DNA of 64,000 nt from Chitinophaga alhagiae (GTDB lineage: Bacteria > Bacteroidota > Bacteroidia > Chitinophagales > Chitinophagaceae): assembly GCF_003568665.1 (NCBI RefSeq), contig NZ_QXMH01000001.1, forward strand, positions 1,364,001-1,428,000, written 5' to 3'. Position 1 is the first letter of the stretch; each line of letters opens with the position of its first letter. This document shows, piece after piece, positions 1 through 8,687 of this stretch. Made by a program: the position numbers and the translations under genes. Below the pieces are notes generated by a model. That model made no database searches. It had not been told where the DNA came from and was given only the letters and a program-made list of their open reading frames with translations.

Positions 1-287
1 GAGATAACCAGCGTCCAGTTGATCATAAAGGAATAGGCGGGATGGAAGCCGTAAGACAGCACCTTGTAAAACCCGCCCGCCACGGGGTAACGGGAGCCTA
101 TTTCCGCATAAGTAAGCGCCCCGCAGAGCGTAACCAGGCCTCCCAGCACCCATACGGTATAGAACAGCAACGGCGTACCTGTTTCCCGCGCCACGCTGAC
201 GGGTGTTCTGAAAATGCCCATACCAATCACCAGCCCCACTACGATCATGGTAAGGTCAAAGGGACCCAGCTTTGGTTTAATACTCAT
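1..287 (-). CDS. APC-family amino-acid permease, N-terminal part (runs off left edge)
   Basis: Reading the minus strand from the ATG at 287 gives 95 codons open to the window edge. The protein begins MSIKPKLGPFDLTMIVVGLV and continues with GMGIFRTPVSVA, the glycine-rich first membrane segment typical of APC-superfamily amino-acid transporters. A second hydrophobic segment follows, and then YAEIGSRYPVAGGFY, matching the family's TM2-TM3 'aEl...P..GG.y' region. The expected role is inner-membrane uptake or exchange of amino acids. The gene is divergent from the riboswitch-controlled B12 operon. Substrate cannot be told from this fragment. The C-terminal part lies outside the window. Confidence 0.8.
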   Translation of the reverse strand, partial: MSIKPKLGPFDLTMIVVGLVIGMGIFRTPVSVARETGTPLLFYTVWVLGGLVTLCGALTYAEIGSRYPVAGGFYKVLSYGFHPAYSFMINWTLVI

Positions 288-321
288 GCTATACAAGATA
301 ACCGATTATTTACATAAAATA

Positions 322-540
322 TCCGTAGGTTTGCTGCCGGTAAACGGTTGCCCGGCGCGAGCCACTCGCACACAGGGCATTAATAGGGAATCCGGTGTAA
401 ATCCGGAGCTATCCCCGTAGCTGTAATCCCGCTCCCGATATAAAGGGAACGTTTTCCGGTATCTGCAACCACTGTTCCGCCCGGCGGAATGGGAAGGTAC
501 CACCGGAAAGCGGGAGAGCCAGAAGACCTGCCGCATACCT
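322..540 (+). promoter_or_regulatory. Cobalamin (AdoCbl-type) riboswitch
   Basis: The leader contains the conserved blocks of the cobalamin aptamer in order: an AATAGGGAA block followed by CCGGTG...ATCCGG and CCCCGTAGCTGTAA (about 380-428), CCACTGT...GGGAAGG (about 469-497), and the B12 box AGCCAGAAGACCTGCC (about 517-532). Just downstream, a short CGCTTT/AAAGCG hairpin (about 550-575) could be part of the expression platform. It sits 118 bases before the BtuB start, the usual place for B12-dependent repression of a receptor operon. Boundaries are approximate. Confidence 0.93.
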
Positions 541-657
541 CGTATTCAGTCCGCGCTTTCGGGTGAAAAGCGGAGGGTGTATGTGCGCAACCGCATGCTA
601 TACATTTTCAATTTTCCCCCTTCCGCGCGTATAAAAATTATCAACCTGTTCACTTAC

Positions 658-2571
658 ATGAAAACAACGAGCTTTTCGCTGATGGCATTCAGCCTGCTGG
701 CCCTGGGCCGGCCCGGCTTTGCGCAGGAAGACACCGCGCACGTGTCTCAACTCAACACCGTAGTTGTTACGGCTACCAAATTCGCCAAAAAACAAAGCGA
801 GACCGGCAAGGTACTGACCGTGATCTCGCGGGAGCAAATTGAAAGGAACGTGGGCCGCACCGTTACGGACGTGCTCAACGAGCAGGCCGGCATCCTCATC
901 AACGGCGCCGGTTCCAACCCCGGCAAAAACAAGGAACTGTATTTCAGGGGTGCTACGTCGCAATACACCACCATTTTGCTGGACGGTATTCCCGTAGGGG
1001 ACGCCACGGGCCTTACCGGCAACGCCATTGACCTGCGCCTGCTGCCCATAGACGCCATTGAGCGCATTGAGATATTGCGCGGCACCCAGTCTACCCTCTA
1101 CGGGGCAGACGCCATTGCCGGGGTGATCAACGTGATTACCCGCAAAGGCAGCGGCAAACCGCTGAACGGCTTCGGCAACCTGGCCTGGGGCAGCAACCGC
1201 AGCATCAAAGGCACGGCGGGGCTGCGCGGCCAGCGTGACAATGTAGACTACAACGTGGCCTTCACCCATTTTGAAACAGACGGCATTTCCGAGGCCGCCC
1301 CCTTTGATACCGTTACCAACCCGCAGTTTGACCGCGACGGTTATAAACAAAGCAGCCTGATGGCCAATTTCGGTATACAGGCCACCGAACAGCTGCGCTT
1401 TACGCCCTTCCTGATCTATTCAGATTATAAAAGCAGCTACGATGCCGGCTCTTTCCAGGACAGCAAGACCAACAACAACAAGTCCAACATGCTGCACACC
1501 GGCATGCGCGGCCTGTACGACCTGGGCAAAGGCCAGCTGCACGCCAACTTCGGCTACCAGAAAGTAACCCGCCACGATGAATCTTCCTGGGGCGTTACCG
1601 ACCTGGACGGCCGCTCCTATTTCGGGGAACTGTACGCGCATTACAATATTACCGGCTGGCTGCAGGCGCTGGCGGGCGTGGAGTACCGCAAATCAGAACT
1701 GATGGACACCACGCTCATCAACACCGGCACCTTCGGCATCGGCACCCAGTACAATACCAGCCCCTACCTGTCTCTCTTCATCAAAGACCTGTACGGGTTC
1801 AGCCTTGAAGCCGGCGGCCGGTATACCCTGCATTCACAGTTCGGCAACCACTTCACGTACAGCATCAACCCTTCTTATATGATCCGGGATAAAGTGAAGC
1901 TGTTCGTCAACATTTCTACCGGTTTCAAAGCGCCTACGCTTACCTCCCTTTACAGCCAGTGGGGCAACCCCGGCCTGAAGCCTGAAAAGGCCACCAGTTA
2001 TGAGGGCGGCGCACAGGCCTCCCTGCTGCAAGACAAGCTGGAACTGCGCGTTACAGGGTTCAAGAGGGATATTAAAGACGTGATCTCCTACATCAACTAC
2101 CAATACGTTAACTACAACAAACAGAACGATAAAGGCGTGGAGCTGGAAGTAACCGCCCACCCGGTAAAAGGGCTTGACATCAAAGCGTTCTACACGTATG
2201 TGGACGGCGCTGTTACCACCGTGGCCGCCACGCCGGGGAAAGACACGTCTTACAACAACCTGGCCCGCCGCCCCGCCCACACCGGCGGCCTCAACATCGG
2301 CTACCGTTTCTCCAAGTTCTATGTAGGCGCCAACATCCGCCACACCGGTGACCGGGACGATATATATTACGCCCCCGGCGCCTTCACCGGCGTACCGCAA
2401 CCGCTGAAAGCCTACACCATCTGGGACATGTACGCCGAGTACCGCTTCACCGGCAACGGCCGCCTGTTCCTGAACGCCAATAACATCACCAACAACCGGA
2501 AGTACTGGGAAATTTACGGCTACTCCGTACAGGGTTTCACCATGCAGGCCGGCATTGCCTTTCAACTGTAA
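658..2571 (+). CDS. btuB: TonB-dependent receptor, BtuB-like cobalamin transporter
   Basis: Outer-membrane receptor of 637 residues, expected to import vitamin B12 or a related corrinoid using TonB energy. The start at 658 was preferred to an in-frame ATG at 577 because it opens directly on a signal peptide (MKTTSFSLMAFSLLALG, cleavage near GFAQ). A TonB-box-like NTVVVTATK follows at about residues 30-40. The plug domain spans about 45-165, with RGTQSTLYGADAIAGVINVI characteristic of the plug end. The remainder is beta-barrel, ending in an aromatic/hydrophobic C-terminus (GIAFQL). It lacks the N-terminal carboxypeptidase-like domain of SusC receptors, as BtuB does. The cobalamin riboswitch upstream and B12 genes downstream support the substrate. 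Confidence 0.88.
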   Translation: MKTTSFSLMAFSLLALGRPGFAQEDTAHVSQLNTVVVTATKFAKKQSETGKVLTVISREQIERNVGRTVTDVLNEQAGILINGAGSNPGKNKELYFRGATSQYTTILLDGIPVGDATGLTGNAIDLRLLPIDAIERIEILRGTQSTLYGADAIAGVINVITRKGSGKPLNGFGNLAWGSNRSIKGTAGLRGQRDNVDYNVAFTHFETDGISEAAPFDTVTNPQFDRDGYKQSSLMANFGIQATEQLRFTPFLIYSDYKSSYDAGSFQDSKTNNNKSNMLHTGMRGLYDLGKGQLHANFGYQKVTRHDESSWGVTDLDGRSYFGELYAHYNITGWLQALAGVEYRKSELMDTTLINTGTFGIGTQYNTSPYLSLFIKDLYGFSLEAGGRYTLHSQFGNHFTYSINPSYMIRDKVKLFVNISTGFKAPTLTSLYSQWGNPGLKPEKATSYEGGAQASLLQDKLELRVTGFKRDIKDVISYINYQYVNYNKQNDKGVELEVTAHPVKGLDIKAFYTYVDGAVTTVAATPGKDTSYNNLARRPAHTGGLNIGYRFSKFYVGANIRHTGDRDDIYYAPGAFTGVPQPLKAYTIWDMYAEYRFTGNGRLFLNANNITNNRKYWEIYGYSVQGFTMQAGIAFQL

Positions 2572-2589
2572 ACGCTCAATCATTTTTAT

Positions 2590-3189
2590 ATGTCAGTTAA
2601 AAACTTACAGCCCCGTTTCATAGTACTGCTGCTGTTCATTATAGTGGCAGGCGTGCTGCGCGTTACGGCAGCAGGGCATATTACGCCTTTCTCCAACTTT
2701 TCCCCGCTGGGCGCCATGGCCTTGTTTGGCGGCGCCTATTTTGCAGACCGGTGGAAAAGCTACCTGTTCCCGCTGGCCACGCTTTTTCTCAGTGACGTGA
2801 TCATGATGCAAACGGTATACAAACAATACGCCAGCGGCTTCCTGTTTGACGGCTGGTACTGGAACTACCTGGGGTTTGCGGCCGTGGTGCTTACAGGGCA
2901 GCTGCTGATCAAAAAAGTACGGGTGCTGCCCATAGTGGCGGCTTCCATAGCGGCCGCCGTACTGTATTGGCTAATAGCCGATTTCGGTACATGGATGAGC
3001 CCTTCCAATATTGACATGACTACCGGCGTGGCCTACACGAAAGACTGGCAGGGGCTGATGAAGTGCTACGCCATGGGCCTGCCCTTCCTGAAAAACACAT
3101 TGCTCAGTAACCTGGTATACAGCGGTATTTTCTTCGGGCTGTTTGAATACATGCAGCACAAGATACCGGCGCTGGCCGTTCACCGGTAG
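2590..3189 (+). CDS. DUF6580-type integral membrane protein
   Basis: A 199-residue hydrophobic protein with about five membrane segments, starting 18 bases after btuB. The N-terminal motif ITPFSNFSPLGAMALFGGAY and the following LFPLATLFLSDVI are hallmarks of the DUF6580 putative transport family, which resembles the small substrate-binding (S) components of ECF transporters. I infer a role in inner-membrane handling of cobalamin or a precursor because it is sandwiched between BtuB and a BtuF-like protein under a B12 riboswitch. No energy-coupling ATPase is encoded nearby. The family assignment is from memory; the function is not established. Confidence 0.7.
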   Translation: MSVKNLQPRFIVLLLFIIVAGVLRVTAAGHITPFSNFSPLGAMALFGGAYFADRWKSYLFPLATLFLSDVIMMQTVYKQYASGFLFDGWYWNYLGFAAVVLTGQLLIKKVRVLPIVAASIAAAVLYWLIADFGTWMSPSNIDMTTGVAYTKDWQGLMKCYAMGLPFLKNTLLSNLVYSGIFFGLFEYMQHKIPALAVHR

Positions 3190-3229
3190 ACGCTCCCGCC
3201 AACGGCGCCCCGTTGTTTACCAGGCAAAT

Positions 3230-3270
3230 AGCCGGAAGGTGCATGCCAACAAGCGTCCCTTCCGGCTTTT
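3230..3270 (+). terminator. Possible intra-operon terminator or attenuating hairpin
   Basis: A perfect 10-bp stem (AGCCGGAAGG at 3230-3239, CCTTCCGGCT at 3258-3267) is followed by only four T residues, between the DUF6580 gene and the BtuF-like gene. The short T-tract makes it a weak terminator at best. It could reduce expression of the two downstream genes or stabilise the upstream message. Confidence 0.35.
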
Positions 3271-3330
3271 GCCATACCGGGCAAAAAAAGCAAATGCCCT
3301 TCTTTCACTTTCATTACAGCACATTCCGCT

Positions 3331-4266
3331 ATGACCGCTTCTTCCTTTCTCCCCGCCGCCACGCAAATGATCTATGACATGGGCCTGCAGCACCTGCTGA
3401 ACGGCATCACTTTTGAATGCCCGCCCGCCGCACTGGCCGAAAAGCAGAAGGTGGTGCGCTGCGTGCTGGAAGGCAAACAATACAGCAGCGAAGAAATAGA
3501 CCGCATCTTTTCCGCGTCCAAAGCGCAGGGCAAAAGCCTGTACTATGTAGATGAGCCGCTGCTGGCCGCCATAGCGCCTGATGTGATCTTTACGCAGGAT
3601 GTTTGCGAGGTATGCCAGATAGATACCCATTGCACACAGCAGGCAGTGTACAAACTGCCCAAACAGCCGGAACTGGTGAGCCTCAGCCCCAATAACCTGC
3701 AGGATGTTTTTAATTGCGCCATAACCATTGGAAAGGCTTTGGGCGAAGAGGCCGCCGCCTACCGCTACCTGGCCGGCCTGCAACAGCGGCTGGACGGGGT
3801 AACGGACCGCCTGCGCGCCCACCGGGCGCCGCTGCGCCGCGTGATGATCATGGAATGGATGGCGCCGGTGTATAACTGCGGCCACTGGATACCTTACCAG
3901 GTGGCCTATGCGGGCGGGGTAGACATGCTCTCCAACCCGGCGGGAGATTCTATTGTAACACCCTGGGAAAAAATTCTCCGTTATGACCCGGAAGTGCTGG
4001 TGATAGCGCCCTGCGGCTTTCTGACAGAACGTTCCGCGGAAGAGCTGCACCTGCTTACCCGCGTGCCCGGCTGGGAGCAATTGCAGGCCGTACGCCAGCA
4101 TGAAGTGTACCTGGCGGACTACGACCTCTTTACCCAACCCAGCGCCAGCACGCTGGTAGATGGCGTGGAAGTATTGGCTCACCTGTTCCACCCCGGCGTA
4201 TTTGCCGCGCCGGCAGGGCTGGCGCACAAGTTCCGGGTGATGGCGCAAGTTGGCGCTGTAAGCTGA
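3331..4266 (+). CDS. Cobalamin-binding periplasmic-binding-protein-like protein (BtuF family)
   Basis: A 311-residue protein of the ABC-transporter periplasmic-binding family (PF01497). It starts MTASSFLPAATQMIYDMGL, the opening seen in BtuF-like 'cobalamin-binding proteins', and has FTQDVCEVCQIDTHC, a cysteine-rich stretch typical of this subfamily near residues 90-103. No signal peptide is visible, so it may be cytoplasmic or use an unrecognised route; many members of this subgroup share that feature. No BtuC or BtuD gene is adjacent. The gap from the previous gene is 141 bases and contains a hairpin. Operon membership is inferred from strand and B12 context. Confidence 0.78.
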   Translation: MTASSFLPAATQMIYDMGLQHLLNGITFECPPAALAEKQKVVRCVLEGKQYSSEEIDRIFSASKAQGKSLYYVDEPLLAAIAPDVIFTQDVCEVCQIDTHCTQQAVYKLPKQPELVSLSPNNLQDVFNCAITIGKALGEEAAAYRYLAGLQQRLDGVTDRLRAHRAPLRRVMIMEWMAPVYNCGHWIPYQVAYAGGVDMLSNPAGDSIVTPWEKILRYDPEVLVIAPCGFLTERSAEELHLLTRVPGWEQLQAVRQHEVYLADYDLFTQPSASTLVDGVEVLAHLFHPGVFAAPAGLAHKFRVMAQVGAVS

Positions 4267-4417
4267 TGCCCTGTGCAGCGGCAGTATAGGAGGCTGGCTG
4301 AAGCCTGCATACCGGATGCGCTGGCCTGCTGCGGGGCCGTAGAACGTTTTGCGCATTCAGCTCCAACACCATGCGCCGCTTATCCATCACCTGCCGCCCC
4401 GCTCCCCGAAAGAGTTG

Positions 4418-4425
4418 TATATTTG
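4418..4425 (+). promoter_or_regulatory. Candidate Bacteroidota -7 element (TATATTTG) before the CobC-like gene
   Basis: TATATTTG matches the TAnnTTTG element bound by the Bacteroidota housekeeping sigma factor. It lies only nine bases before the ATG at 4435, so transcription would start almost at the start codon. Internal promoter activity is possible but unproven. Confidence 0.3.
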
Positions 4426-4434
4426 CGCCCTGAT

Positions 4435-4992
4435 ATGGACATTTTTCTGATCAGGCACACCACGCCTGCCATTACCTACGGGACCTGCTACGGATTTGCC
4501 GACCTTGACCTTGCACCTACTTTTACCGCGGAAGCCACCCGTGTACAGGAAATTCTTCCCGGCAAAAACTTTACGGTATTTGCCAGTCCGCTGCAACGCT
4601 GCAGCAAACTGGCGCATTTCCTCTTTGGCGGCACTTTCCAGACAGACGAGCGGCTGAAGGAAGTGAACTTTGGCGACTGGGAAATGAAACCCTGGGACAA
4701 TATTCCCGAAACCACCGCACAGGACTGGATGGCCGACTACCTGCACCGGCCCATGCCCAACGGCGAAAGCTATACGCAACTCTATAACCGCAGCATAGCT
4801 GCCTTCCGGGAGATCATTGCATCCGGCCAGGATACCGCCATTGTTACCCATGGCGGCGTGATCCGCTCCATACTGGCCTATGCCAGCAACACGCCCATTG
4901 AGGCTTCTTACAAGATCAGGGTGGAATACGGGCGCGTGGCACACTTGCATCTGAACGGAAAAGGCCTGGAAGTGAAAGGTGTGAACCTGTAA
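4435..4992 (+). CDS. cobC: Histidine phosphatase, alpha-ribazole phosphatase-like (CobC family)
   Basis: A 185-residue branch-1 histidine phosphatase. MDIFLIRHTTP carries the catalytic RH dyad of the family (usually RHG; here RHT, as in many CobC proteins). FGDWEMKPW provides the mid-protein acidic region, and VTHGGVIR the second catalytic histidine. CobC removes phosphate from alpha-ribazole-5'-phosphate or adenosylcobalamin phosphate in assembly of the lower nucleotide loop of B12. The start at 4435 removes a 54-residue low-complexity extension found in the same open frame. Position in the B12 operon supports the CobC role over a generic phosphatase. Confidence 0.8.
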   Translation: MDIFLIRHTTPAITYGTCYGFADLDLAPTFTAEATRVQEILPGKNFTVFASPLQRCSKLAHFLFGGTFQTDERLKEVNFGDWEMKPWDNIPETTAQDWMADYLHRPMPNGESYTQLYNRSIAAFREIIASGQDTAIVTHGGVIRSILAYASNTPIEASYKIRVEYGRVAHLHLNGKGLEVKGVNL

Positions 4993-5151
4993 GGTTTTTG
5001 CGATAAGACACTACTTTGCCCGCCAACTGTAAAGCCAAATCAGTATTAACATACCCCTCTGTAAAGTTTTTTCAGGATAAGACACAGGCTTCCTGCCGCT
5101 GAAGTGAGTGACACAACGGCGGCCGGGCAGGGTTATACGGCTTGTACCCCC

Positions 5152-5736
5152 TTATTTTTCAGTTTCCTGGAAGAAATAAACGGCCAGCAGCAGGGCATCG
5201 TTCTCCCCGATGTTGGAAGGTTTGTGGCCCAGGCGGCCATCGAAAAAAATGGAGTCTCCCGTGTGGAGAATATGGGACTCCCCGTTGATCAGGTACTCCA
5301 CGGTGCCGCTGATCACGTATTTATATTCGTAGGCGTCTGTTTTTACAAGCTGGTTGCGGCGGGCGCCCTGCTTCAGTTCCAGCAGCACAAAATCCGTGGG
5401 GCCGCCCTTGATGCTGCGGGCAAGAATGCGTCTGTACTGGAAGCCCCTGGCGCTTTCCTTTTCAAAGGCCTGGTATTCGTCTTTTCTTTTAATGATCACT
5501 TTGGCGGCCTGCTGATGCTCGCTGATATCTATGAAAAACTCGTTCATGCCCAGGTCCAGCGCCCGTATAATGTTGACCAGCACCAGCAGCGAGGGCACGG
5601 TACGGTTGTTCTCTATCTGTGAAATGAGCCCCTTGCTCACATCTGCCTTGTCCGCCAGCTCCTGTACGGTAATTCCCTTCGCCTTCCTTTTCTCCTTGAT
5701 CTTGTTACTGATCTGGATAATAATATCTTCTCGCAT
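5152..5736 (-). CDS. XRE-family transcriptional regulator with cupin sensor domain
   Basis: A 194-residue regulator. Residues about 8-63 form an XRE helix-turn-helix (GITVQELADKADVSKGLISQ, then ENNRTVPSLLVLVNI). Residues about 120-185 form a small cupin barrel (YEYKYVISGTVEYLINGE, TGDSIFFDG.LGHKPSN). Such regulators bind a small metabolite in the cupin and control adjacent metabolic or transport genes. It is divergent from marC with 82 bases between starts, so it may autoregulate and control marC; this is inference. Confidence 0.85.
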   Translation of the reverse strand: MREDIIIQISNKIKEKRKAKGITVQELADKADVSKGLISQIENNRTVPSLLVLVNIIRALDLGMNEFFIDISEHQQAAKVIIKRKDEYQAFEKESARGFQYRRILARSIKGGPTDFVLLELKQGARRNQLVKTDAYEYKYVISGTVEYLINGESHILHTGDSIFFDGRLGHKPSNIGENDALLLAVYFFQETEK

Positions 5737-5795
5737 ACCCGTTCAAATAAGTGACAAATTAAATATTTTAGTGCATATTGGGGGGAAGAATGCCC

Positions 5796-5803
5796 TACTT
5801 TTG
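5796..5803 (+). promoter_or_regulatory. Candidate -7 element (TACTTTTG) for marC
   Basis: TACTTTTG fits TAnnTTTG and is 15 bases upstream of the marC start at 5819. A TTG lies about 17 bases further upstream, close to the spacing of the -33 element. It lies in the divergent intergenic region with the XRE-cupin regulator. Confidence 0.45.
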
Positions 5804-5818
5804 CCAAAATTCCATCAT

Positions 5819-6388
5819 ATGTTCAGTTTAGACCAGATCATCACTGTTGGCTTTACCCTGTTTGCCGTAATAGACATCCTTGGTTCCATACCGATACTGC
5901 TTTCGCTGAAGGAGAAGATAGGCGAGATCAGCGCTGTGAAGGCCACGCTGGCTTCGGGCGTGCTGATGGTGGCGTTCCTGCTGGTGGGGGAAGCGTTCCT
6001 GAAGCTGATGAGCGTAGACCTGCAATCTTTTGCGGTAGCCGGCTCCATTGTGATCTTCATCATTGGGCTGGAAATGATACTGGGCATAGAATTTTTCAAA
6101 AGCGACCAGGACACGAAAACCGGCAGCCTGGTGCCCATTGCTTTTCCGCTGATAGCCGGCTCCGGTACGCTGACCACTATTATGTCCCTCAAAGCGGACT
6201 TTGGCGATTACAACATACTGGCCGGCATCCTGGTCAACCTGCTGATCATTTACGTGGTGCTGCGCTCCCTCAGCTGGATCGAGCGCATCCTGGGCAAAGC
6301 GGGGCTGATGGTGGTACGCAAGTTTTTTGGCGTGATACTGCTGGCCATTGCGGTGCGCATTTTCAAGAGCAACATCGGCACGCTATAA
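5819..6388 (+). CDS. MarC-family integral membrane protein
   Basis: A 189-residue protein with about six membrane segments. It opens with a hydrophobic TLFAVIDILGSIPILLSL, and PIAFPLIAGSGTLTTIMSL is the signature of the MarC family (the conserved 'P.A.PliaGPGai' repeat region). The C-terminus (GVILLAIAVRIFKSNIG) also fits. MarC proteins were once linked to antibiotic resistance, but their transport role is unclear. The ATG at 5819 was chosen because it follows the promoter element closely and removes a long upstream extension antisense to the regulator. Confidence 0.87.
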   Translation: MFSLDQIITVGFTLFAVIDILGSIPILLSLKEKIGEISAVKATLASGVLMVAFLLVGEAFLKLMSVDLQSFAVAGSIVIFIIGLEMILGIEFFKSDQDTKTGSLVPIAFPLIAGSGTLTTIMSLKADFGDYNILAGILVNLLIIYVVLRSLSWIERILGKAGLMVVRKFFGVILLAIAVRIFKSNIGTL

Positions 6389-6416
6389 AAATGTTTCGGA
6401 AATTGTTAAATTAGTT

Positions 6417-6424
6417 TAGCTTTG
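6417..6424 (+). promoter_or_regulatory. Candidate -7 element (TAGCTTTG) for tRNA-Arg
   Basis: TAGCTTTG matches TAnnTTTG and ends 11 bases before the mature tRNA 5' end, giving a short leader for RNase P removal. Confidence 0.5.
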
Positions 6425-6435
6425 CAGACCTTTTC

Positions 6436-6507
6436 GGCCTCGTAGTACAATGGATAGTATAAGAGTTTCCGAAGCTCCAGATCCTGGTTCGATTCCAGGC
6501 GAGGCTA
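6436..6507 (+). tRNA. tRNA-Arg (anticodon CCG)
   Basis: A 72-base cloverleaf can be folded by hand. Acceptor stem is GGCCTCG/CGAGGCT with a G-U first pair and discriminator A6507. The D arm is GTAC/GTAT, the anticodon loop TTCCGAA has CCG at 6469-6471, and the T arm is CCTGG-TTCGATT-CCAGG. The 3' CCA is not encoded. It decodes CGG arginine codons. The first anticodon-stem pair (A62-C) is a mismatch in my folding. Confidence 0.93.
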
Positions 6508-6520
6508 CGAGTTTTTACAG

Positions 6521-6550
6521 AAGGCGGCGGTAAACCCGGCGCCTTTTTTT
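6521..6550 (+). terminator. Rho-independent terminator after tRNA-Arg
   Basis: AAGGCG (6521-6526) pairs with CGCCTT just before a run of seven T residues, with a partly paired GC-rich interior. It lies 13 bases after the tRNA and 18 bases before the end of the convergent membrane-protein gene. Confidence 0.75.
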
Positions 6551-6568
6551 ATTGCTAATGATGCCCCG

Positions 6569-7813
6569 CTACCTGAAACCGAATATCAACGGGAACAGGA
6601 AGGTCACAATGATGGTCCAGGCAAAATAGAGCGGCAGGTACAAAGAAATCACCGTTCCCACCCCGGAAATATCTGTCTTTTTCACCAGCGCCTTGTAGAG
6701 CTGCACGGCCACCAGCACCAGGTTGATCAGCATTAAAGTATTGCCGCCCAGCACCGCCGCACGGTTGGGCGTGATACCCCATTCCACGATCCGGAACAGG
6801 ATGGCAGACAGCGCAATGCCATTCACTATAATGGTGACAACAGACAGCGGGAAAAGTACCCACACCTCGCGCAGGTTTTTGGCGTTTTTGGATATTTCCG
6901 CCACGGAAAAGAAAATGATGGCCATTACACCTACCAGCAGGGCGTTAAAGATCAGGAGGAACTCCCGGTCGTTATAGGGGTCTTTGCCGGAATAAATAAT
7001 GGCAACAAGATAGATGACCAGCATCACCAATACGAGCGGACTGAAAATTCTGGCGATGACCGGTGAGACCTTCCCTACCAGCTGCGGATTGGCCTGGGTA
7101 AGCCAGGTGCCGAGGATGGGCGCCGCGGGCAGCCCGAACACCACTATGTAGTTAAAATAAAAATGCTCAATATCCAGTCCTATCAGCCGGAAAAGGCTGA
7201 GAGTTACCCCGGTCAGGATAGCCCCTGCTATGACGATGAGCGTTGTCATCACGATCAGGTCACCATTGTACCTTAAATAACCGAGCCGCTTTTCCAGATC
7301 ATTCAAAGCTCCGCCAACAAAAACGAAACCAAGCAAAGACCATAGGAACAAGGCGAGGTGGATGCATGACAGCACCAGGGTATCGCTTTTGGGGTCTGCG
7401 GGGAAGGCGTTGATAAAGACCACTCCAACCAGCATTGCGCCGGTTATGAAAGCGGCCTTGCCGGCAGACAGCCTGTTCTTCCAGGCAAAGTAGGCCATTA
7501 ACGCCGGGAAAACGATAAAACTGATGTTCCTGGTATAGAAAAGCTCTTCATCTATATGGAGGAACGCCGGCAGTTTGGCAATGAGGCCGGCCACCAGTGC
7601 GGCAACGATCACAAACAGCAGGTCCCTGGCGGTACCCCAGGAAATTTCTTCCCTGGTGAAATTCAGCCGGGCGTTCCAGAAGCCGGTGAGGCTGTTGTCT
7701 TTCAGCTCCGGCAGCAATGCGCTGAATGCTTCCTTAAAGGCTGATTTATTGGCCCTGTACAGCTTTTCCAGCTGCGCGGGATCGTTGAGGTTGGATAATA
7801 TTTCGTCTTTCAT
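6569..7813 (-). CDS. Multi-pass membrane protein, DUF4153-like
   Basis: A 414-residue protein with a soluble N-terminal region of about 60 residues rich in charged side chains, followed by about ten hydrophobic segments to the C-terminus (ending FLFPLIFGFR). The architecture resembles DUF4153 membrane proteins common in Bacteroidota, but I cannot name a catalytic or binding motif. It is convergent with the tRNA and stands alone. Function unknown. Confidence 0.65.
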   Translation of the reverse strand: MKDEILSNLNDPAQLEKLYRANKSAFKEAFSALLPELKDNSLTGFWNARLNFTREEISWGTARDLLFVIVAALVAGLIAKLPAFLHIDEELFYTRNISFIVFPALMAYFAWKNRLSAGKAAFITGAMLVGVVFINAFPADPKSDTLVLSCIHLALFLWSLLGFVFVGGALNDLEKRLGYLRYNGDLIVMTTLIVIAGAILTGVTLSLFRLIGLDIEHFYFNYIVVFGLPAAPILGTWLTQANPQLVGKVSPVIARIFSPLVLVMLVIYLVAIIYSGKDPYNDREFLLIFNALLVGVMAIIFFSVAEISKNAKNLREVWVLFPLSVVTIIVNGIALSAILFRIVEWGITPNRAAVLGGNTLMLINLVLVAVQLYKALVKKTDISGVGTVISLYLPLYFAWTIIVTFLFPLIFGFR

Positions 7814-8052
7814 AAACTCTTTAATGAATTGATTGTCATTGTTTTTAGAGACTTTTTGACAGGTAGTGCCGTTTACTCAAAGCACTTTGTATTTCAAAGT
7901 TAATTAAAAAATTGACATTTCCGGAAGAACGGCTGGAAATATTTATTTCCCGGAGGGGTAACGGGAGGCTCGGGTGGGGTGCGCAGGTCGGAAATGTTGA
8001 AAATACACTTCTTTATTTCTATCTTTCATCATTCAACACCGAAATAAATTCC

Positions 8053-8676
8053 ATGTCTACGCTCTCACAAATACTCGAACACAAAGTTATTGCCATCATA
8101 CGCGGCGTGCAGCCGGCAGACGTGCTCCTGCTGGCCGAGGCCATGTACGCCGGCGGTATCCGGCTGCTGGAGGTCACCATGAACTCCCTGGAGCCGCTGG
8201 CCGTTATCAGGGAAGTATCCGCCAAAATGGGCGATAAAATGATCATCGGCGCAGGCACCGTACTGGATGCCGCCGCCGCCCGCGATGCGGCCGCGGCGGG
8301 AGCGCGTTTCATTCTTTCTCCCATCCTGGAGCCGGAAGTGATCAAAGCCGCCCGGGACCTGGGCATGGTCAGCATACCGGGCGCTTACACCGCCACGGAA
8401 GTTTATGCCGCTTACAAACAGGGCGCAGACATGATCAAGATATTCCCCGCCACGTCTCCCGCTTACATCAAAGACATTGCCGCGCCCCTGCCCAAAATGC
8501 ACCTGCTGCCCACCGGCGGCATCACGCCTGAAAATATCCGGGACTTCCGGCAAGCCGGGGCCGCGGGCTTCGGCATCGGCAGCGCACTGGTGAACGCAAA
8601 GGCGGCCGTTACCCCGGCATACCTACAGCAGCTGACCGAAAGATCGCGGCAGTTCATCAAGGCCATTCAATCCTGA
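8053..8676 (+). CDS. eda: 2-dehydro-3-deoxy-6-phosphogalactonate/gluconate aldolase (DgoA/Eda type)
   Basis: A 207-residue class I aldolase cleaving 2-keto-3-deoxy-6-phospho sugar acids to pyruvate and glyceraldehyde-3-phosphate. Visible family motifs are the N-terminal VIAIIRG (substrate arginine), RLLEVTMNS with the catalytic glutamate, IIGAGTVLD, and DMIKIFPAT with the Schiff-base lysine. The ATG at 8053 was chosen because the upstream extension is unlike the family and the length then matches KDPG aldolases. It is the first of four genes (to 12177) that together encode the De Ley-Doudoroff pathway for D-galactonate, so the phosphogalactonate substrate (DgoA role) is likely. Confidence 0.9.
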   Translation: MSTLSQILEHKVIAIIRGVQPADVLLLAEAMYAGGIRLLEVTMNSLEPLAVIREVSAKMGDKMIIGAGTVLDAAAARDAAAAGARFILSPILEPEVIKAARDLGMVSIPGAYTATEVYAAYKQGADMIKIFPATSPAYIKDIAAPLPKMHLLPTGGITPENIRDFRQAGAAGFGIGSALVNAKAAVTPAYLQQLTERSRQFIKAIQS

Positions 8677-8687
8677 AAAAAGACGTT

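Noticed and set aside
577-657. Upstream start of the BtuB-like receptor at 577
   Set aside because: It would place 27 unrelated residues before an obvious signal peptide that begins at 658.
3217-4356. 379-codon minus-strand open frame
   Set aside because: It is antisense to the BtuF-like gene. It arises from GC-rich codon structure and has no family motif or domain pattern.
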